A stretch of DNA of 64,000 bases from Cohnella pontilimi. Its GTDB lineage: Bacteria; Bacillota; Bacilli; Paenibacillales; Paenibacillaceae. Both the position numbers and the translations under genes were made by a program. The stretch lies in contig NZ_SUPK01000002.1 in the NCBI RefSeq assembly GCF_005049045.1, positions 310,001-374,000 on the forward strand, written 5' to 3'. Shown one piece after another: positions 10,057 through 18,955 of this stretch (within the stretch, counting starts at the first letter, position 1; each line of letters begins with the position of its first letter). Under the pieces are notes generated by a model. The model had not been told where the DNA came from. It was given only the letters and a program-made list of their open reading frames with translations, and searched no databases.

Positions 10057-10797
10057 TTAACCGTCCCCATCCGCGGAAGGAACGGCATCAATTGCCCCTA
10101 TCTCTTCTTTCCCTACCAAGACGGTTCCCAAACGCACCCATGTCGCGCCTTCCTCTACCGCCACTTCAAAATCGTTCGACATGCCCATCGAAAGCTCGGT
10201 TAATGGAGAAACGGCAGCCGATTCCCGATTCAGTTGATCCCGCAGCTCCCTTAAAGCGCGGAAAACGGAACGAGTATGTTCAGGCTCCGCTTCGTACGGC
10301 GCCATGGTCATGAGTCCGATTGGCCGAATCCTTGGCAAAGAGGTCAATTGACCGAGAAATTCCCGCACGCGGTCCGGTTCGAGTCCGTGCTTCGATTCCT
10401 CTCCCGACACGTTCACCTGAATGAAACAGGGCACGTCCATTCCGAGCGAATCCGCTTTTTTATGGATCGCTTCCGCCAGCGAAAGCCGATCCAGCGAATG
10501 AATGTAGTCGAAACGGCCGACAACGTCTTTCACCTTATTCGTCTGCAGCGATCCTATGTAGTGGAAGATGGCCTGTCCCTTCAGCGTGTCCCATTTGGCC
10601 TTCGCATCCGGCCAACGGTTCTCTCCGATATGACGGACCCCCGCCTGTACCGCCGCAGCGGCAGTTGCCGCGGACACATACTTGGTGACGGCGATGATTT
10701 GCACGTCTTCCCGCCGGCGTCCGCTTCTGGCACATGCGGCTGCCAGTCTCGCTTCCACGTCCCGCAAACGACTTTGCTGCGTCACGGAAACGCTCAC
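10057..10797 (-). CDS. ylmE: YggS-family PLP homeostasis protein YlmE
   Basis: A fold-type III PLP protein of about 246 residues that controls free PLP pools and has no known catalytic reaction. The PLP lysine is in [10 protein letters not shown], the HIGENR motif follows, and the C-terminal [23 protein letters not shown] motif binds phosphate ([12 protein letters not shown] then GATWVRLG). The start chosen is the GTG at 10795-10797, which overlaps the ylmD stop in GTGA and follows CAGGAAA. Upstream codons in this frame belong to ylmD. It is coupled to ylmD and followed 19 bases later by sepF. Confidence 0.88.
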   Translation of the reverse strand: MSVSVTQQSRLRDVEARLAAACARSGRRREDVQIIAVTKYVSAATAAAAVQAGVRHIGENRWPDAKAKWDTLKGQAIFHYIGSLQTNKVKDVVGRFDYIHSLDRLSLAEAIHKKADSLGMDVPCFIQVNVSGEESKHGLEPDRVREFLGQLTSLPRIRPIGLMTMAPYEAEPEHTRSVFRALRELRDQLNRESAAVSPLTELSMGMSNDFEVAVEEGATWVRLGTVLVGKEEIGAIDAVPSADGDG

Positions 10798-11594
10798 CTC
10801 GATTTCCTGCCCAGCCAGCTCATCATCCGGCCTGTCGCTCCGTTCTCCATGCGATGGGAGAAAAACAGATCCGTTCGACAACCGGTGCACCATGATGACA
10901 TTTCGATGCGGCTCGGCAAAATTCCTGCTTTTATCATAAGGTGTCGGTTTAATTGTTTCAAGTCAAGCCGCGCCTTTCCTTCGGCCGTCGGCATAAGGAC
11001 ATCGGATTGTTCCGAAATAGGGCGGACACGCCGGATGACAGCCTCATCCACCTCGTAGCAGCAATCGCCGATCGACGGGCCGATTGCCGCGATCAAATTG
11101 TCCGGCTTCGCGCCGAAAGCTTCGCTCATTTTGCTCACGGTCTGCCCGGCGATATTCGCCACGGTGCCCTTCCAACCGGCATGGGCCAGTCCCATGGCTC
11201 CAGTCACGGGATCAAGAAAATATAATGGCACGCAATCCGCAAAATATTGCACCAAAAGAATGTCCGGCTCGTCGGTGATCAAAGCATCGGCGTCCGGAAC
11301 AGCGGACGCTCGATCCAACGAGCCGCGGCCGGCATCGGTTTTGCGGACGGTATAAACGTGGGTTCCATGGACCTGCTCGGCGCATGTCCATGCGGCAAAG
11401 TCCCATCCTAACCGGTCCGCGACAGAGCGGCGTCTCTCGATCACGGAAATCAGGTCGTCTCCTACGTGAAGCGCAGTGTTGCCGGCGTCGCGGGTCGTGA
11501 ACCCGGCCGTTACTTCATCCCATTCTTGATGCAAGCCAAGCCTGAGCAGACCGGCCTGTTCCTCATCCGCACCGGGGAGCTTGAATGCTTCCAT
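10794..11594 (-). CDS. pgeF: YlmD/PgeF-type laccase-domain protein
   Basis: A member of the YfiH/DUF152 family of about 266 residues, formerly called polyphenol oxidase. Family members act as purine nucleoside phosphorylase/adenosine deaminase-like enzymes, and E. coli PgeF prevents misincorporation of serine into peptidoglycan precursors. Metal and active-site motifs are visible: AEQVHG, YFADCVPL, LAHAGWKG and the CTGC...FFSHR stretch. The start is the ATG before EAFKLPG, preceded by CGGAGGTGA. The frame opens 28 codons earlier, but those lie in the intergenic region to ylmC. It overlaps ylmE by four bases. Confidence 0.85.
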   Translation of the reverse strand: MEAFKLPGADEEQAGLLRLGLHQEWDEVTAGFTTRDAGNTALHVGDDLISVIERRRSVADRLGWDFAAWTCAEQVHGTHVYTVRKTDAGRGSLDRASAVPDADALITDEPDILLVQYFADCVPLYFLDPVTGAMGLAHAGWKGTVANIAGQTVSKMSEAFGAKPDNLIAAIGPSIGDCCYEVDEAVIRRVRPISEQSDVLMPTAEGKARLDLKQLNRHLMIKAGILPSRIEMSSWCTGCRTDLFFSHRMENGATGRMMSWLGRKSR

Positions 11595-11658
11595 CCGCTT
11601 CACCTCCGCACACAGTGTAACATACCCGGCGCGGATACCGGAAGAAACAGATGCCCTA

Positions 11659-11934
11659 CTATCGAGCGGCCGGCTCACGTTCTTCGCTGCGGTACGGTTT
11701 GGCGTCGTCCAGCCGAACCAGCACTACATCCGCACCGATTTTGACGATATTGCGCCAAGGGATGACCACGTCGTTGCCGCCTCCGAACATGCCGAACAAG
11801 CGTGTGGCAGTGGGCACAACGATCGAATCGATCCGTCCCTGCCGGAGATCCAGCTCCAGATCGCTGATCTGCCCGAGCTTTTTGCCGTCGACGATGTTGA
11901 TGACGTCCTTCGTTTGGAAATCGGATATTTTCAC
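11659..11934 (-). CDS. ylmC: YlmC/YmxH-family PRC-barrel sporulation protein
   Basis: A PRC-barrel protein of about 91 residues of the YlmC/YmxH family (KISDFQTKDVINIVDGKKLG; IPWRNIVKIGADVVLV). Relatives are sporulation-associated and of unknown biochemical role. Two starts compete: ATG at 11940, only 2 bases after GGAGG, and GTG at 11934, 8 bases after it. The GTG gives the usual V/MKISDFQ terminus, so it is preferred. It lies at the head of the ylmC-ylmD-ylmE-sepF run, with the divergent XPGG-repeat gene on its other side. Confidence 0.75.
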   Translation of the reverse strand: MKISDFQTKDVINIVDGKKLGQISDLELDLRQGRIDSIVVPTATRLFGMFGGGNDVVIPWRNIVKIGADVVLVRLDDAKPYRSEEREPAAR

Positions 11935-12106
11935 GCCCATCCCCTCCGTCCGCTGTTGCCTACCACTCAATATATGAGCCCGGCCCGAAAAAGTGTCCGA
12001 AGCTGCGGCAATTTCGGGTAAACGCCCATATCCTCCGGGCAAGTATCACGATTCGCCCATTCTGAATACTGTGTTATCATCTCATGCTCAAGGAGGTTTT
12101 TTCACA

Positions 12107-12643
12107 GTGGCACTTACCCCTGGTCAACAAATTCCCGGCGGTCTTCCGGGTGGACTTCCCGGAGGTCTTCCCGGTGGAATACCTGGCGGCTTCCCTGGCG
12201 GATTCCCTGGCGGCTTCCCGGGAGGATTCCCCGGCGGCATGCCTGGCGGCTTCCCCGGCGGCTTCCCCGGCGGTATGCCTGGCGGCTTCCCGGGCGGTAT
12301 GCCTGGCGGCTTCCCCGGTGGCTTCCCTGGCGGTATGCCTGGCGGATTCCCTGGCGGATTCCCCGGTGGCTTCCCTGGCGGTATGCCTGGCGGGTTCCCT
12401 GGCGGCTTCCCCGGCGGTATGCCTGGCGGCTTCCCCGGCGGTATGCCTGGCGGCTTCCCCGGCGGCTTCCCGGGCGGATTCCCTGGCGGCTTCCCCGGTG
12501 GCTTCCCCGGCGGTATGCCTGGCGGGTTCCCTGGCGGCTTCCCCGGCGGTATGCCTGGCGGCTTCCCCGGTGGCTTCCCCGGCGGTATGCCTGGCGGCTT
12601 CCCGGGCGGATTCCCTGGCGGTATGCCTGGACTGGAAGACTAA
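12107..12643 (+). CDS. XPGG tetrapeptide-repeat protein, function unknown
   Basis: A 178-residue protein. An eight-residue leader (VALTPGQQ) is followed by 42 consecutive tetrapeptides of form X-P-G-G, where X is Ile or Leu in the first five and then only Phe or Met, and then Glu-Asp-stop. There is no signal peptide, no Cys, and no charged residue except the last two. The start is GTG, 10 bases after AAGGAGG; a weak TATCAT (12075-12080) could be a -10 box. Proline-glycine tetrapeptides of this type form turn-rich flexible chains in elastin-like and flagelliform-silk-like proteins. The position between ylmC and sigG suggests a sporulation or spore-surface role, but that is inference. I do not recognise a named family. 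Low-complexity sequence makes homology searches weak. Confidence 0.7.
   Translation: MALTPGQQIPGGLPGGLPGGLPGGIPGGFPGGFPGGFPGGFPGGMPGGFPGGFPGGMPGGFPGGMPGGFPGGFPGGMPGGFPGGFPGGFPGGMPGGFPGGFPGGMPGGFPGGMPGGFPGGFPGGFPGGFPGGFPGGMPGGFPGGFPGGMPGGFPGGFPGGMPGGFPGGFPGGMPGLED
12131..12634 (+). repeat. 12-bp tandem repeat array (42 units) coding for XPGG
   Basis: Forty-two 12-base units code for one tetrapeptide each, of the general form TTC/ATG-CCN-GGN-GGN. Third positions vary among units, so the array is not a single recent expansion, but longer identical blocks recur (for example the pair FPGG-MPGG in the same codons several times). The array length is a multiple of 12 throughout, with no frame break. 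Confidence 0.9.
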
Positions 12644-12668
12644 TTTCCCGCTACACCCGGCACAACGC

Positions 12669-12702
12669 AAAAGCGGGCCCTTCAGGGCCCGCTGCTTTAC
12701 GT
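12669..12702 (-). terminator. terminator between the XPGG gene and sigG
   Basis: AGCGGGCCC and GGGCCCGCT pair perfectly around a TTCA/TGAA loop. On the minus strand the stem is followed by TTTTGCGTT, so it mainly ends the sigG transcript. It may also stop the convergent XPGG transcript, whose T-tract (GCTTTACGTTTT) is poorer. Confidence 0.8.
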
Positions 12703-13479
12703 TTTGACGTGTTTTTGCATTTGCTGAATCGCCGACTTCTCCAGACGGGATACTTGTGCTTGCGAGATGCCGATTTCATCGGCCACTTCCATCTGCGTCT
12801 TCCCTTCAAAAAAACGCATGGACAAAATCATTTTTTCCCGGTCGCCCAGCTTTCTCATCGCCTCCCGAAGCGCGATTTCCTCAATCCATTGGATATCCTT
12901 GTTCCGTTCGTCGCTGATTTGGTCCATCACATAAATCGGATCGCCGCCGTCATGATAGATCGGTTCGAAAAGCGATACGGGGTCCTGAATCGCATCGAGC
13001 GCAAACACGATATCTTCCTTGGGTACGTTCAGCGCTTCGGAAATTTCCATAATCGTCGGTTCCCGGGAATGTAAATTGGTCAGCTGATCCCGGATCTGCA
13101 GCGCCTTATAGGCGATGTCCCGCAAGCTGCGGGATACGCGGATCGGATTGTTGTCCCTCAAATACCGGCGAATTTCTCCGATAATCATCGGAACGGCGTA
13201 AGTTGAAAATCGAACGTTTTGGCCGAGGTCGAAGTTATCGATCGCTTTCATCAGCCCGATGCACCCGACTTGAAACAGGTCGTCCACATACTCTCCGCGG
13301 TTGTTGAACCGCTGGATAACGCTCAGGACAAGCCGTAAATTCCCATTGACCAGTTTCTCCCGGGCTTCCCATTCACCACGGGTTTGCAGAGCGAGAAACA
13401 GTTCCCTCATTTCGGCGTTGGTGAGGACTGGTAGCTTAGAGGTGTCCACTCCACAAATTTCCACTTTGTTGCGGGTCAA
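12697..13479 (-). CDS. sigG: RNA polymerase sigma-G, late forespore
   Basis: A 260-residue sigma-70 family factor active in the engulfed forespore. The N-terminus NKVEICGVDTSKLPVL is the sigma-G hallmark recognised by anti-sigma factors. Region 2 contains YVDDLFQVGCIGLMKAIDNFD, split here as YVDDLFQVGCIG and LMKAIDNFD; region 4 ends in the helix-turn-helix MEVADEIGISQAQVSRLEK. The start is TTG (13477-13479) after GGGAGGAA. It lies downstream of sigE in the usual spoIIGA-sigE-sigG order, with an 87-base gap where a sigma-F/G promoter would be expected; I could not place one confidently. Confidence 0.95.
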   Translation of the reverse strand: MTRNKVEICGVDTSKLPVLTNAEMRELFLALQTRGEWEAREKLVNGNLRLVLSVIQRFNNRGEYVDDLFQVGCIGLMKAIDNFDLGQNVRFSTYAVPMIIGEIRRYLRDNNPIRVSRSLRDIAYKALQIRDQLTNLHSREPTIMEISEALNVPKEDIVFALDAIQDPVSLFEPIYHDGGDPIYVMDQISDERNKDIQWIEEIALREAMRKLGDREKMILSMRFFEGKTQMEVADEIGISQAQVSRLEKSAIQQMQKHVKT

Positions 13480-13566
13480 TGCGATTCCTCCCGGGGTGCA
13501 ACGTTATTGTCAAGTATCTCCGGGGAAGGGGTTTTTATTCCAGAAATCGGCCAGACCCATTACCGC

Positions 13567-14289
13567 TCAAACCATTTTGTTGAACTCCTTGCGCAGCCGT
13601 TTGATGATCCGTTTTTCCAGGCGCGAGATGTAGGATTGCGAGATACCGAGCAGGTCCGCCACATCTTTCTGGGTCTTCTCTTCGCCGTCCGCAAGGCCGA
13701 ACCGCAGCTCCATGATGGTGCGTTCCCGCTCGCTCAGCTTGTCGAGCGCCTTATGCAGCAGTTTCCGGTCCACCTGCTCTTCGATGTTGCGGTAGATCGT
13801 GTCGTTTTCGGTGCCGAGCACGTCCGACAGCAGCAGTTCGTTTCCGTCCCAGTCGATATTCAGCGGCTCGTCGAACGATACTTCCGTTCTCGTTTTACTG
13901 TTGCGCCGCAAGTACATCAAAATCTCGTTCTCGATGCAGCGCGAAGCATACGTGGCCAGTTTAATTTTTTTTTCCGGATCGAACGTATTGACGGCCTTGA
14001 TGAGCCCGATGGCGCCGATGGACACCAGGTCTTCGATATGAATGCCGGTATTTTCGAATTTGCGGGCGATATATACGACGAGCCTCAAATTCCTCTCGAT
14101 GAGCATGGCCCGGATCGCGGCGTCTCCGGAAGGGAGACGCTCCAGCAAATACTCTTCTTCTTCCCGGCTGAGCGGGGGCGGCAGCGCCTCGCTTCCCCCG
14201 ATATAATACACTTCCTCGCTTTTCCAGCCGAGCCGGAGCAGTACCCGGTACAGTGACAGCTGGGCAACCAATTTCCATTTCACGAACAT
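13567..14289 (-). CDS. sigE: RNA polymerase sigma-E (pro-sigma-E), mother cell
   Basis: A sigma factor of about 240 residues controlling early mother-cell genes. An N-terminal pro-sequence of about 25 residues (amphipathic, basic and hydrophobic) precedes [16 protein letters not shown], the processing region cut by SpoIIGA. The core region 2 reads [18 protein letters not shown], and region 4 [19 protein letters not shown]. The frame opens with a TTG only 2 bases after AGGAGG; the ATG three codons on has spacing 11 and gives a pro-sequence length like that of Bacillus, so it is chosen. It lies 18 bases after spoIIGA. Confidence 0.94.
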   Translation of the reverse strand: MFVKWKLVAQLSLYRVLLRLGWKSEEVYYIGGSEALPPPLSREEEEYLLERLPSGDAAIRAMLIERNLRLVVYIARKFENTGIHIEDLVSIGAIGLIKAVNTFDPEKKIKLATYASRCIENEILMYLRRNSKTRTEVSFDEPLNIDWDGNELLLSDVLGTENDTIYRNIEEQVDRKLLHKALDKLSERERTIMELRFGLADGEEKTQKDVADLLGISQSYISRLEKRIIKRLRKEFNKMV

Positions 14290-14307
14290 GAACGGCAAGA
14301 CCTCCTG

Positions 14308-15270
14308 TTAGGCGGGCTGTGATGGTGCCGGGATTTCCTGCCCGGCAGATACCAATTCCGGATGGAGAATGGCTCGGTACGTCCGGTCCGACGACAAAGT
14401 GCCGCCGTCGAGCCCGATCAGCACGCGCGCGGCCTCTATGGGGGGATGTCCTTCCCGGGAGAGCACGAGAGCATCCGGCTTGACCGCCAGCATCATCCGG
14501 GTTGAACCGTTGACTCCTCTGTAAGGAACCAGTCGAAGCCGGTCCATCCAGGCAAAAGAGGCGGAAGCCGACTCATCCAGTTCCGCGACAAGCCGGTCGG
14601 CGGACTCGGTCTGCAGCCTTGTACACCATCCGGCCGGCAGCTGCCCTTCCCATACCGATGCTTCCAAAATCATGACCGGGGTCCGGGTGAGCGGGTCATA
14701 CAACCGGTTCCCGGTATCCAGCAAAGCCGGAACGGACCAGCTCGCACCGTCGATTCGAACTTCGGCTTTCCACACAAGCGACTCCGTGTCGTTCCGCTTT
14801 CGGCGAATGTCCGTCGTTCCATGGAACAAACGGAGCGAAAGGAAGAATGAAGCGGCGAACAAGCCAAGATGCATATGCCAATCCAGTATAATTCCGCCAT
14901 TTTCCGTGATGGTCAAAGCGCCCGAGGAATCGTTCCACGAACGAAGCAGCGACCCCAGCCCGATCACACCTCCGAGCGTGGCAAAATTGACCATATAAAA
15001 GGCGCCGAAATTGCGGAGGAATGCCAGAGGCCCTCCGTAACCGAACGACAGCAGTACCATGAGAAGGGAGACGAACACCTTTGCTCCCAGCGAGTACAAA
15101 TACGGAACGTCCGCCCAAAACATCGCCACGGCATAGGCGGCGCCTGCCGCGGCTGCGACAGCCACACGCCTTTTCCGCGGCTTCAGTTTTCGGACTTTCG
15201 CCGTAGCCAGCAGCACCGTGGCGTCCAGCGCAAAGTTGGTGAAAAATACGAGGTCCACAAATACAATCAT
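14308..15270 (-). CDS. spoIIGA: SpoIIGA, pro-sigma-E processing aspartic protease
   Basis: A 320-residue protein. The N-terminal half has about five membrane helices (residues 1-155) embedding it in the septal membrane. The C-terminal half is an aspartic protease-like domain with the catalytic motif LLDTGNRLYDPLT (Asp near residue 182). In Bacillus it dimerises after SpoIIR signalling from the forespore and releases active sigma-E. ATG at 15270 follows GGGGAT. It is the first gene of the spoIIG operon with sigE. Confidence 0.92.
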   Translation of the reverse strand: MIVFVDLVFFTNFALDATVLLATAKVRKLKPRKRRVAVAAAAGAAYAVAMFWADVPYLYSLGAKVFVSLLMVLLSFGYGGPLAFLRNFGAFYMVNFATLGGVIGLGSLLRSWNDSSGALTITENGGIILDWHMHLGLFAASFFLSLRLFHGTTDIRRKRNDTESLVWKAEVRIDGASWSVPALLDTGNRLYDPLTRTPVMILEASVWEGQLPAGWCTRLQTESADRLVAELDESASASFAWMDRLRLVPYRGVNGSTRMMLAVKPDALVLSREGHPPIEAARVLIGLDGGTLSSDRTYRAILHPELVSAGQEIPAPSQPA

Positions 15271-15335
15271 AGAAATCCCCGCCCTTTGCCGCCCGGAGAT
15301 CTGTTACGGGATCGGGGCCGGGTTGGATTGAACCC

Positions 15336-15368
15336 AGTATAATCGCTTTCTTTTCCGGTGTCTGTCTA
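15336..15368 (-). promoter_or_regulatory. spoIIG promoter candidate with over-long spacer
   Basis: On the minus strand TAGACA (15363-15368) and TATACT (15336-15341) are separated by 21 bases instead of 17. The Bacillus spoIIG promoter is known for a 22-base spacer that makes sigma-A polymerase depend on phosphorylated Spo0A. A TGTCGGG on the plus strand at 15409-15415 resembles the 0A box (TGTCGAA) at 5 of 7 positions. The assignment is by position and spacing. Confidence 0.5.
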
Positions 15369-15444
15369 ATCTTGCCGCCCTCTTCGGGCTATTTTTGTAG
15401 GAAAAAGGCTGTCGGGATTCGGGGGCCGGCGGGCTTAATAAAGC

Positions 15445-15482
15445 CAAAAAAGCACGATTGCGCAAAGGCAATCGTGCTTTCA
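15445..15482 (-). terminator. ftsZ terminator
   Basis: On the minus strand AAAGCACGATTGC pairs with GCAATCGTGCTTT across a short loop, followed by TTT. It lies 10 bases after the ftsZ stop and ends the division transcript before spoIIGA. Confidence 0.88.
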
Positions 15483-15492
15483 AAGTCAAGTT

Positions 15493-16629
15493 TTACCGGT
15501 CGCCGCGAGGACGGTTGCGTAGGAAGGCCGGAATGTCGAGCTGGTCGCTTGACGGGTTCTGGCTGCCGAATGGGCGAAGGTTGCCTGCCGGACGTACTTC
15601 CTGCTGCTGAGGAACCGTGCCGGAGGAAGTCGGTATGTCCGTCGGCATAGGCGCTGCTTGCCGGCGGGTCGGACCTTTGTGTTCGAAGCCGGTGGCGATG
15701 ACCGTCACCTTGATTTCGTCGCGCATATGGTCGTCGATAATCGCGCCGAAGATCATGTTCACTTCCGGATCGCAAGCCGCGATGACGATCTCTGCCGCTT
15801 CATTCACTTCATACAGCGACAGATTGGAGCCGCCCGTGATGTTCATGATGACGCCGCGAGCGCCGTCGATCGACGTTTCGAGCAGCGGGCTCATGATCGC
15901 CTTGCGGGCCGCTTCGGTCGCGCGGTTCTCGCCGGTCGCGAGTCCGATGCCCATCAGCGCGGAGCCGCGCTCGGTCATGATCGTTTTGACGTCGGCAAAG
16001 TCAAGGTTGATGAGGCCGGGAACCGCGATCAAATCGGAGATTCCCTGCACCGCTTGCAGAAGCACGTTGTCCGCCACGCGGAACGCTTCAAGCATCGGTG
16101 TTTTTTTGTCGACAATCTCGAGCAAACGGTCGTTCGGGATGACGATCAGCGTATCGACTTTCTCTTTGAGCGCTTCGATGCCCAACTCGGCTTGCGACGA
16201 GCGTTTACGCCCTTCGAATGTGAAAGGACGGGTTACAACGCCGACGGTCAGCGCGCCGCTCTCCTTCGCGAGTTCCGCAATGACGGGAGCCGCGCCAGTG
16301 CCGGTGCCGCCTCCCATGCCCGCAGTTACGAACACCATATCGGAGCCGCGCAGCGTGTTCAAAATAAACTCCCGGGATTCTTCGGCAGCTTTTTTGCCGA
16401 CTTCCGGATTGGCGCCGGCGCCAAGACCGCGGGTGAGCTTGTCCCCGATTTGAAGCTTTTGTTCGGATTTCGTAAGTTGAAGTGCCTGGGCGTCGGTGTT
16501 GACCGTGATGAATTCGACGCCTTTGACGCCGTTATCGATCATCCGGTTTACCGCATTGCTGCCGCCGCCACCGACACCGATGACTTTGATTTTCGCGAGC
16601 GGTTCCATTTCAAAATCAAATTCCAACAT
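15493..16629 (-). CDS. ftsZ: cell division GTPase FtsZ
   Basis: A tubulin-like GTPase of 378 residues that forms the Z-ring. The nucleotide-binding signature GGGTGTG is at residues 106-112, with [13 protein letters not shown] near 18-30 and the NxDFADV T7 loop ([10 protein letters not shown]) near 208. The C-terminal conserved peptide [14 protein letters not shown], which binds FtsA and SepF, is intact. ATG at 16629 follows GGAGGAG. It lies 48 bases after ftsA. Confidence 0.97.
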   Translation of the reverse strand: MLEFDFEMEPLAKIKVIGVGGGGSNAVNRMIDNGVKGVEFITVNTDAQALQLTKSEQKLQIGDKLTRGLGAGANPEVGKKAAEESREFILNTLRGSDMVFVTAGMGGGTGTGAAPVIAELAKESGALTVGVVTRPFTFEGRKRSSQAELGIEALKEKVDTLIVIPNDRLLEIVDKKTPMLEAFRVADNVLLQAVQGISDLIAVPGLINLDFADVKTIMTERGSALMGIGLATGENRATEAARKAIMSPLLETSIDGARGVIMNITGGSNLSLYEVNEAAEIVIAACDPEVNMIFGAIIDDHMRDEIKVTVIATGFEHKGPTRRQAAPMPTDIPTSSGTVPQQQEVRPAGNLRPFGSQNPSSDQLDIPAFLRNRPRGDR

Positions 16630-16677
16630 GATACCAAACTCCTCCTCGCTTCGCTTGAACCTATCATAAGCAGCGGC

Positions 16678-17925
16678 TTATATGAATTCTTTAAACATAT
16701 TTTTGAACCATTCGACAAATCCCGACTTTCCGGAAGACGAAGCCCCTGCCGCCGCCTTGGTTTTGGCCGGTTTTTTCGAAGCGCCTGCGACCCGGCTGCG
16801 GACATACTTGGTCACCCATTGGATCATACCGACTCCGCTGCTGAACGAGGGGTCGCGCACGCCGATGTAATCCGGCACCGCGATCCGCACGCTGGATTCC
16901 AGCTCGATCTGCGCGAGCGGAAGGACACTCGGCATGGAAACCGTGCCTCCCGTCAGAACGTACCCGTTGATCTTGTCATGGTAACCGAGCCGCTTAATTT
17001 CTTGACGGATCATTTGGAAAATTTCCTGCATGCGCGGTTCGATGATGTTGGCCAAGTCGACCTGAGAAAATTCCTTTTCCACGTTCGTCCCGACTCGCAT
17101 CACCTTGAACTTCAAATCTTCCGCGGCGTCTTCCACACGTGCACAGCCGTATTTGAGCTTGATCTTCTCGGCGTGCTCCGTCTGGGTTTTCAGCCCGTAG
17201 CAAATATCGCTGGTCACGTAATCTCCGCCGATCGGCAAAGTAGAAACGGCGGCCAGGCTGCCTCCTTCGAAAACGGCAAGCGTGGTGGAGCCGGCGCCGA
17301 TATCGGCCAGCACGGTACCCATCTGCTTCTCGTCCTTCGACAGGGCCATCATGCCCGAAGCGAGCGACATGAGAACGATACCGGAAATTCGCAGGCCGGC
17401 TTTCTCCACGCATCGCATTAAATTATGTACAGCAGCTTTGGTTCCGGTAATGATCGTGCACTCGACTTCCAGCCGGACGCCGATCATGCCGCGCGGATCT
17501 TGAATGTCTCCCAATCCGTCGACAAAAAACTGCTTCGGCAGCAATCCGATGATTTCCCGTTCCGGCGGCAGAGCAACCACGCGAGAGGCCGTAAGTACGC
17601 GCTCGATGTCGTCTTCGCCGATTTCCCGGTCTTCATTTGAGACGGCCACAACGCCATGATTCGACTGCAAAGCGATGTGATTGCCGGCGATGCCGACATA
17701 TACTTCGTCAATCGTAATGCCCACCATACGCTCGGCATGGTCGACGGCATTGCGGATGGATTGCACGGTCAGGTCAATATCGACGATGGCGCCTTTACGG
17801 ATCCCTTCGGAATCTGCGGATCCGACGCCAATGATGTTAATGGCCCCGTTGCTGATTTCCCCTATAATCACCCGGATTTTGGACGTTCCGATATCCAGGC
17901 TGACGATGAGGTCGTTGCTGCTCAA
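16678..17925 (-). CDS. ftsA: cell division protein FtsA
   Basis: An actin-fold ATPase of about 415 residues that tethers FtsZ to membrane. Phosphate-binding segments are SLDIGTSKIRVI near the N-terminus and LADIGAGSTTLAVF near residue 210. A C-terminal amphipathic helix (FVEWFKNMFKEFI) inserts in membrane. The start chosen is TTG (17923-17925) behind GGGAGGTG, giving the normal SSNDLIVSLDIGTS terminus. The 33 upstream codons of the open frame do not resemble FtsA. The 230-base gap to divIB has room for promoters. Confidence 0.93.
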   Translation of the reverse strand: MSSNDLIVSLDIGTSKIRVIIGEISNGAINIIGVGSADSEGIRKGAIVDIDLTVQSIRNAVDHAERMVGITIDEVYVGIAGNHIALQSNHGVVAVSNEDREIGEDDIERVLTASRVVALPPEREIIGLLPKQFFVDGLGDIQDPRGMIGVRLEVECTIITGTKAAVHNLMRCVEKAGLRISGIVLMSLASGMMALSKDEKQMGTVLADIGAGSTTLAVFEGGSLAAVSTLPIGGDYVTSDICYGLKTQTEHAEKIKLKYGCARVEDAAEDLKFKVMRVGTNVEKEFSQVDLANIIEPRMQEIFQMIRQEIKRLGYHDKINGYVLTGGTVSMPSVLPLAQIELESSVRIAVPDYIGVRDPSFSSGVGMIQWVTKYVRSRVAGASKKPAKTKAAAGASSSGKSGFVEWFKNMFKEFI

Positions 17926-18152
17926 CCGGTGGCACCTCCCGTAGATCGATGAAAGTGGCTGCGACAAAGGGATGCATTCCTTACATATTCCACATCCCTG
18001 AGATATTCCCTCTTTTTTCAACATTTTTTTTGGTTATTCGCCAAGTGCGGCCGGCAAACCTTCAAACCCATTACCCTTCCGGTCCATAAATGAAATTCTA
18101 GCATTCTTTTACTAGATTGAGTAGTGTCCATTTCCTTATGTTCATCGGCTTC

Positions 18153-18896
18153 TCAAGGAGCGGCAGGCGCGTTTTCCGCCGAAAACGGTAAGTACGTGTC
18201 CGCTTCCAGCATGACGATGCGCCCCGGCTCGCGGTTCGCCACAAGATCGCTGAGGTACGGAATTTTCTCCTTCAGCTTCCCTGCGGTGGTGATCACTTCG
18301 AAGCGCGAACGGGTAAAAAGCTTGATTTTGTCCGGATAAGCTTTGGACGGATCCGGCTTGATTTCCGACAAGTCGGCCAGCAGCGGTTCCGGAAGCAAGC
18401 CAAGCGCCTCGCATAACCGTTTGCGGACGGCATCGTCCGGCTTCCAGCCCGTCAAAATGGGCTTGTCCGGCAGAGCGCCCGGTTTGACCGGCAGCGCCAG
18501 ACCGTTCTCCAGCACGATGCGTATGCCTCCGTCTGCCGCAAGCTCGGAAGCGACCTCGTGATATTCGGTCACGCGGACTTCCCAGGAACCCGGAAATTTT
18601 TTGATCACCTTGACGTCCTTCACCGGCGGCAGCTTCCGAACTCTGCCCGCCAGCTTCTCCGAGCCGGGTGTAAAGAAAGAATCGCCCGGTTTCGCCGCGA
18701 GCGCGGCTTTCACTTCCGTCTCGGCAAGATTTCGGATTCCCGTTACGTGAATCTCTTGAACCTTGGATAGTGAGGACCGAAAAAAAAGGACGACGAGCAC
18801 GATGGCGAAAAGCAGGATCACGAGACCGAGAAGCCTGCCGCCTCGGCGGCGCGGTGTTTCCGGCTCGCGTTTCAATGCGGGAATCCGCTCGTGCAT
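18153..18896 (-). CDS. divIB: cell division protein DivIB/FtsQ
   Basis: A bitopic membrane protein of about 247 residues: basic cytosolic tail, one membrane helix (LLGLVILLFAIVLVVLFF, residues about 23-40), a POTRA domain (VQEIHVTGIRNLAETEVKAAL, as VQEIHVTGIRNL then AETEVKAAL, near 46-66) and a beta domain. It forms the DivIB-DivIC-FtsL complex that regulates septal synthases. The start is the ATG before HERIPALKRE, 10 bases after GAGGAGG. The murA terminator lies just upstream, so it needs readthrough or its own promoter. Confidence 0.88.
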   Translation of the reverse strand: MHERIPALKREPETPRRRGGRLLGLVILLFAIVLVVLFFRSSLSKVQEIHVTGIRNLAETEVKAALAAKPGDSFFTPGSEKLAGRVRKLPPVKDVKVIKKFPGSWEVRVTEYHEVASELAADGGIRIVLENGLALPVKPGALPDKPILTGWKPDDAVRKRLCEALGLLPEPLLADLSEIKPDPSKAYPDKIKLFTRSRFEVITTAGKLKEKIPYLSDLVANREPGRIVMLEADTYLPFSAENAPAAP

Positions 18897-18955
18897 CAGA
18901 CTCTTTCCTCCTCGCCAGTATTCGACAACATTCAGCCAGGCTTGTACCTCCCCTT

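Noticed and set aside
12131..12634. CRISPR-like array
   Set aside because: Units are 12 bases, directly adjacent and in coding phase, with no unique spacers.
12077..12670. A minus-strand open frame through the 12-bp repeats
   Set aside because: The repeat leaves several frames free of stops. The minus frame encodes Ala/Arg/Glu-rich repeats without a ribosome site, while the plus frame has a strong one and a clean end.
15658..17421. A 587-codon plus-strand open frame over ftsZ and ftsA
   Set aside because: It crosses two well-defined essential genes on the other strand and has no recognisable domain.
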